Positions 40,169-42,286 of a DNA stretch of 42,286 nt are shown piece after piece. Every line of letters starts with the position of its first letter. Position 1 is the first letter of the stretch. The notes under the pieces are model-generated. The model had not been told where the DNA came from. It did not search any database and saw only the letters and a program-made list of their open reading frames with translations. Made by a program: the position numbers and the translations under genes. This DNA is from Pelagibacteraceae bacterium (GTDB taxonomy: Bacteria; Pseudomonadota; Alphaproteobacteria; HIMB59; GCA-002718135), in contig JAGFWP010000033.1 of the NCBI GenBank assembly GCA_017639935.1, positions 1-42,286 of the forward strand, in the 5' to 3' direction.

Positions 40169-40875
40169 TGATTGAGAAAAACAGAATATTACTAAAAATA
40201 TCTGGAGAAGCTTTACTAGGGGATTCTCAATTTGGTTTAAATATTAAGACCACAACATACATAGCTAATGAAATAAAAGAAGTGTATAAAAATAATTACG
40301 AAATTTGTTTAATTATTGGAGGGGGTAACATATTTCGTGGCATTCAAGGCTCATCAGAAGGTATAGATAGATCAACCTCGGATTATATGGGTATGTTAGC
40401 AACTGTTATTAATGCTTTGTCAATGCAGAGCGCTCTTGAAAATATTGATGTCCCCACTAGAGTTCAATCAGCAATATCTATGTCTCAAATAGCAGAACCA
40501 TATATTCGAAGAAAAGCAATTAGACATTTAGAGAAAAAAAGAATAGTTATTTTCGCCGCAGGTACTGGTAACCCTTTTTTTTCTACAGATACAGCAGCAG
40601 CCTTAAGAGCTTCAGAAATGAATTGTAGAATAATAGTTAAAGGGACTAAGGTTGATGGAATATATGATAAAGATCCAATTGCTAATAAAAATGCAAATTT
40701 TTATAAAAAAATTTCTTATTTAGAAGTTCTTAATAAAAACTTAAGAGTTATGGATAGTACTGCAATTAGTTTGGCGAAAGAGTCAAAAATTCCAATTATT
40801 GTAGTTAATCTAGGTACAAAAAGTTCTATTTTAAATGCTATAAAAGGTATAGGAAAATTCAGTATAATTAGTTAA
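40168..40875 (+). CDS. pyrH: Uridylate kinase
   Basis: Makes UDP from UMP as a hexamer of the amino-acid kinase fold. The 235-aa protein has [55 protein letters not shown] and [13 protein letters not shown], all typical of PyrH. It is translationally coupled to tsf. Confidence 0.97.
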   Translation: MIEKNRILLKISGEALLGDSQFGLNIKTTTYIANEIKEVYKNNYEICLIIGGGNIFRGIQGSSEGIDRSTSDYMGMLATVINALSMQSALENIDVPTRVQSAISMSQIAEPYIRRKAIRHLEKKRIVIFAAGTGNPFFSTDTAAALRASEMNCRIIVKGTKVDGIYDKDPIANKNANFYKKISYLEVLNKNLRVMDSTAISLAKESKIPIIVVNLGTKSSILNAIKGIGKFSIIS

Positions 40876-40884
40876 TATGAAATT

Positions 40885-41433
40885 ATGGAATCAAATCTAA
40901 TAAAAGAAAAAATGGATAAAGCTTTGTCTTTTTTTGAAAAAGAGTTAACTTCTGTAAGGACTTCACGTGCAAATTTATCTATGCTAGATAATATTCAGGT
41001 TGATTCTTACGAGACAAAAACTCCAATTAACCAACTTGGGAATATAAGTGTTCCTGATCCAAACTTGATCACAATACAAGTTTGGGATGTAAATTTAATT
41101 AAACCAATAGAAATTGCAATTTTAGAATCTAATCTTGGAATAAATCCACAAACAGATGGCCAATTAATACGATTGCCAATACCAAAATTGAGTGAAGAAA
41201 GAAGAAAAGAACTTGCAAAAGTTGTATCTAATTATTCTGAAAGTTCTAAAATTACTATTAGAAATATTAGAAGAGAAATAATAGATTCTACAAAAAAAAA
41301 GGAAATAGACAAAAATATATCACAAGATGAAATGAAAAATATATTATCTAATATTCAAACAATTACTGATGAATATATTTCAAAAATTGATTTAATAACA
41401 TCCAATAAACAAACTGAAATATTAAAAGTATAA
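40885..41433 (+). CDS. frr: Ribosome recycling factor
   Basis: Splits post-termination ribosomes together with EF-G. The 182-aa protein is near the usual 185 aa and has TSRANLSMLDNIQVDSY, the hinge regions, IPKLSEERRKELAK and the C-terminal helices. It lies 9 nt after pyrH. Confidence 0.97.
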   Translation: MESNLIKEKMDKALSFFEKELTSVRTSRANLSMLDNIQVDSYETKTPINQLGNISVPDPNLITIQVWDVNLIKPIEIAILESNLGINPQTDGQLIRLPIPKLSEERRKELAKVVSNYSESSKITIRNIRREIIDSTKKKEIDKNISQDEMKNILSNIQTITDEYISKIDLITSNKQTEILKV

Positions 41434-41434
41434 A

Positions 41435-42127
41435 TTGTTATCATCCAATAAAATAAATCATCTTGCAATAATTATGGATGGAAATAAAAGATGGGCGGAT
41501 TTACATAGAGCAAGTTTAAAAGAAGGTTATCTAAAAGGTTTAAATAAACTAAGTGAGATAGTTTCTTTTTGTTTGGAACAAGATATAAAATATCTTACTG
41601 TGTATGCACTTTCTGTTGAGAATATGAAGAGAGTTTCAGTTTCTATAATTTTTGATATTATTAAAAAACATAAAAATAAAATTTTTGAAGAGTTTAATCA
41701 CAACAATAATGTAAGAATTAATATAATTGGAGAGAGAGAAAAAATACCTCTAAATATCAAAAAAGAATTTCTGAAAATTGAAAAAAAAACACAAAATAAT
41801 AAAAAATTAAAACTAAATATAGCTTTTAATTATGGAACAGAAATAGAATTTCTAAAAATTGTAAAAAAAATTTCTAGTTTATACGGGAATGAAGAAAAAA
41901 AAATAACATATGCTTTGTTAAAAAAACATATGTATTTACATGGTAGTCCCGACCCAGATTTGTTAATTAGAACTGGCGGATTTCAAAGATTGAGTAATTT
42001 TATACTTTTAAATTTAAGTTATACTGAAATTTTTTTTATAAAAACATTGTGGCCTGACTTAAGTAAAATTGAGTTATTAAAAATATTCAATAAATATTAT
42101 AAAATAGAAAGAAAATATGGACTTTAA
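41435..42127 (+). CDS. uppS: Isoprenyl transferase, probable undecaprenyl diphosphate synthase
   Basis: Cis-prenyltransferase that should make the C55 lipid carrier for cell wall and LPS synthesis. The 230-aa protein has the family signatures IIMDGNKRWA (Asp15), YLTVYALSVEN, and SPDPDLLIRTGGFQRLSNF, but is divergent: DGNGRWA reads DGNKRWA, the position of enteric His43 is Tyr32, that of Glu81 is Ser70, and the usual GGE reads GGF. The start is TTG 41435 directly after the frr stop, with no ribosome site, so coupling is likely. Its operon position supports UppS. Confidence 0.88.
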   Translation: MLSSNKINHLAIIMDGNKRWADLHRASLKEGYLKGLNKLSEIVSFCLEQDIKYLTVYALSVENMKRVSVSIIFDIIKKHKNKIFEEFNHNNNVRINIIGEREKIPLNIKKEFLKIEKKTQNNKKLKLNIAFNYGTEIEFLKIVKKISSLYGNEEKKITYALLKKHMYLHGSPDPDLLIRTGGFQRLSNFILLNLSYTEIFFIKTLWPDLSKIELLKIFNKYYKIERKYGL

Positions 42128-42286
42128 TAATTTAATGAATAGGCTTTTTACAAGTTTGTTTTTAATCTTTTTTTTACTTATTCTTATATCTTATTTTGAA
42201 ATATATATTCCTTATGTAATTATATTAATTTACTTAATGATTTTCTATGAAATATTTTTTTTTTTTAAAAATAAAAAAAGTAGATC
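42117..42286 (+). CDS. cdsA: Phosphatidate cytidylyltransferase, N-terminal part (cut by window end)
   Basis: The first 56 codons are visible from ATG 42117, which overlaps uppS by 11 bp. They code for a short polar start (MDFNNLMNRLFTSLFL) and two hydrophobic segments, matching the N-terminus of CdsA, which makes CDP-diacylglycerol in the inner membrane. No catalytic motif is in view; the call rests mostly on the conserved frr-uppS-cdsA order. ATG 42135 is an alternative start. Confidence 0.7.
   Translation, partial: MDFNNLMNRLFTSLFLIFFLLILISYFEIYIPYVIILIYLMIFYEIFFFFKNKKSR

Overview
The window is a dense, A+T-rich (roughly two thirds or more by eye) stretch of bacterial chromosome, almost certainly from a streamlined marine-type alphaproteobacterium (SAR11-like, HIMB59-like or a related lineage). 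The reasons are alphaproteobacterial gene orders (tig-clpP-clpX-lon-hup, nuoA-N followed by birA-coaX-rnj, proS-lolCE-lolD-dnaE, rpsB-tsf-pyrH-frr-uppS-cdsA), a short bacterial-type ProS, very small intergenic gaps, many ATGA/TAATG overlaps and few strong Shine-Dalgarno sites. No stretch over 300 bases lacks a gene. I see no insertion sequence, prophage, integrase or CRISPR array. The lineage is inferred, not proven.

Layout. (1) 33-1161: tRNA-Phe and a family 9 glycosyltransferase on the plus strand. (2) 1232-7949, minus strand: a nitrogen cluster (aminotransferase, PII protein glnB, two tandem glutamine-riboswitch-like aptamers, glnA, a terminator), then parE and glpK. (3) 7993-14504, plus: tRNA-His, tRNA-Leu, the protein quality-control set tig-clpP-clpX-lon, an HU protein with a strong terminator, then tRNA-Val and tRNA-Asp. 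(4) 14621-28460: a complete 14-gene NADH dehydrogenase I operon, nuoA to nuoN, continuing without gaps into birA, coaX and rnj (to 31624). (5) 31775-38406: proS, lolC/E, lolD, dnaE. (6) 38514 to the end: rpsB, tsf, pyrH, frr, uppS and the start of cdsA.

How the genes work together. The nuo block builds the proton-pumping entry point of respiration. tig, ClpXP and Lon handle folding and degradation of new and damaged proteins. The last block couples translation factors with the start of undecaprenyl and phospholipid synthesis. The most interesting part is nitrogen control at 4700-7949: glutamine synthetase carries two consecutive glutamine aptamers in its leader, while the neighbouring PII protein has lost Tyr51, the usual uridylylation site (Phe here), and Tyr46 (Asp here). 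This suggests glutamine sensing has moved from the protein-modification cascade to RNA.

Secondary points are a possible S2-type leader with competing pairings before rpsB, a small ORF and a hairpin before proS, and an undecaprenyl diphosphate synthase with several changed active-site residues.
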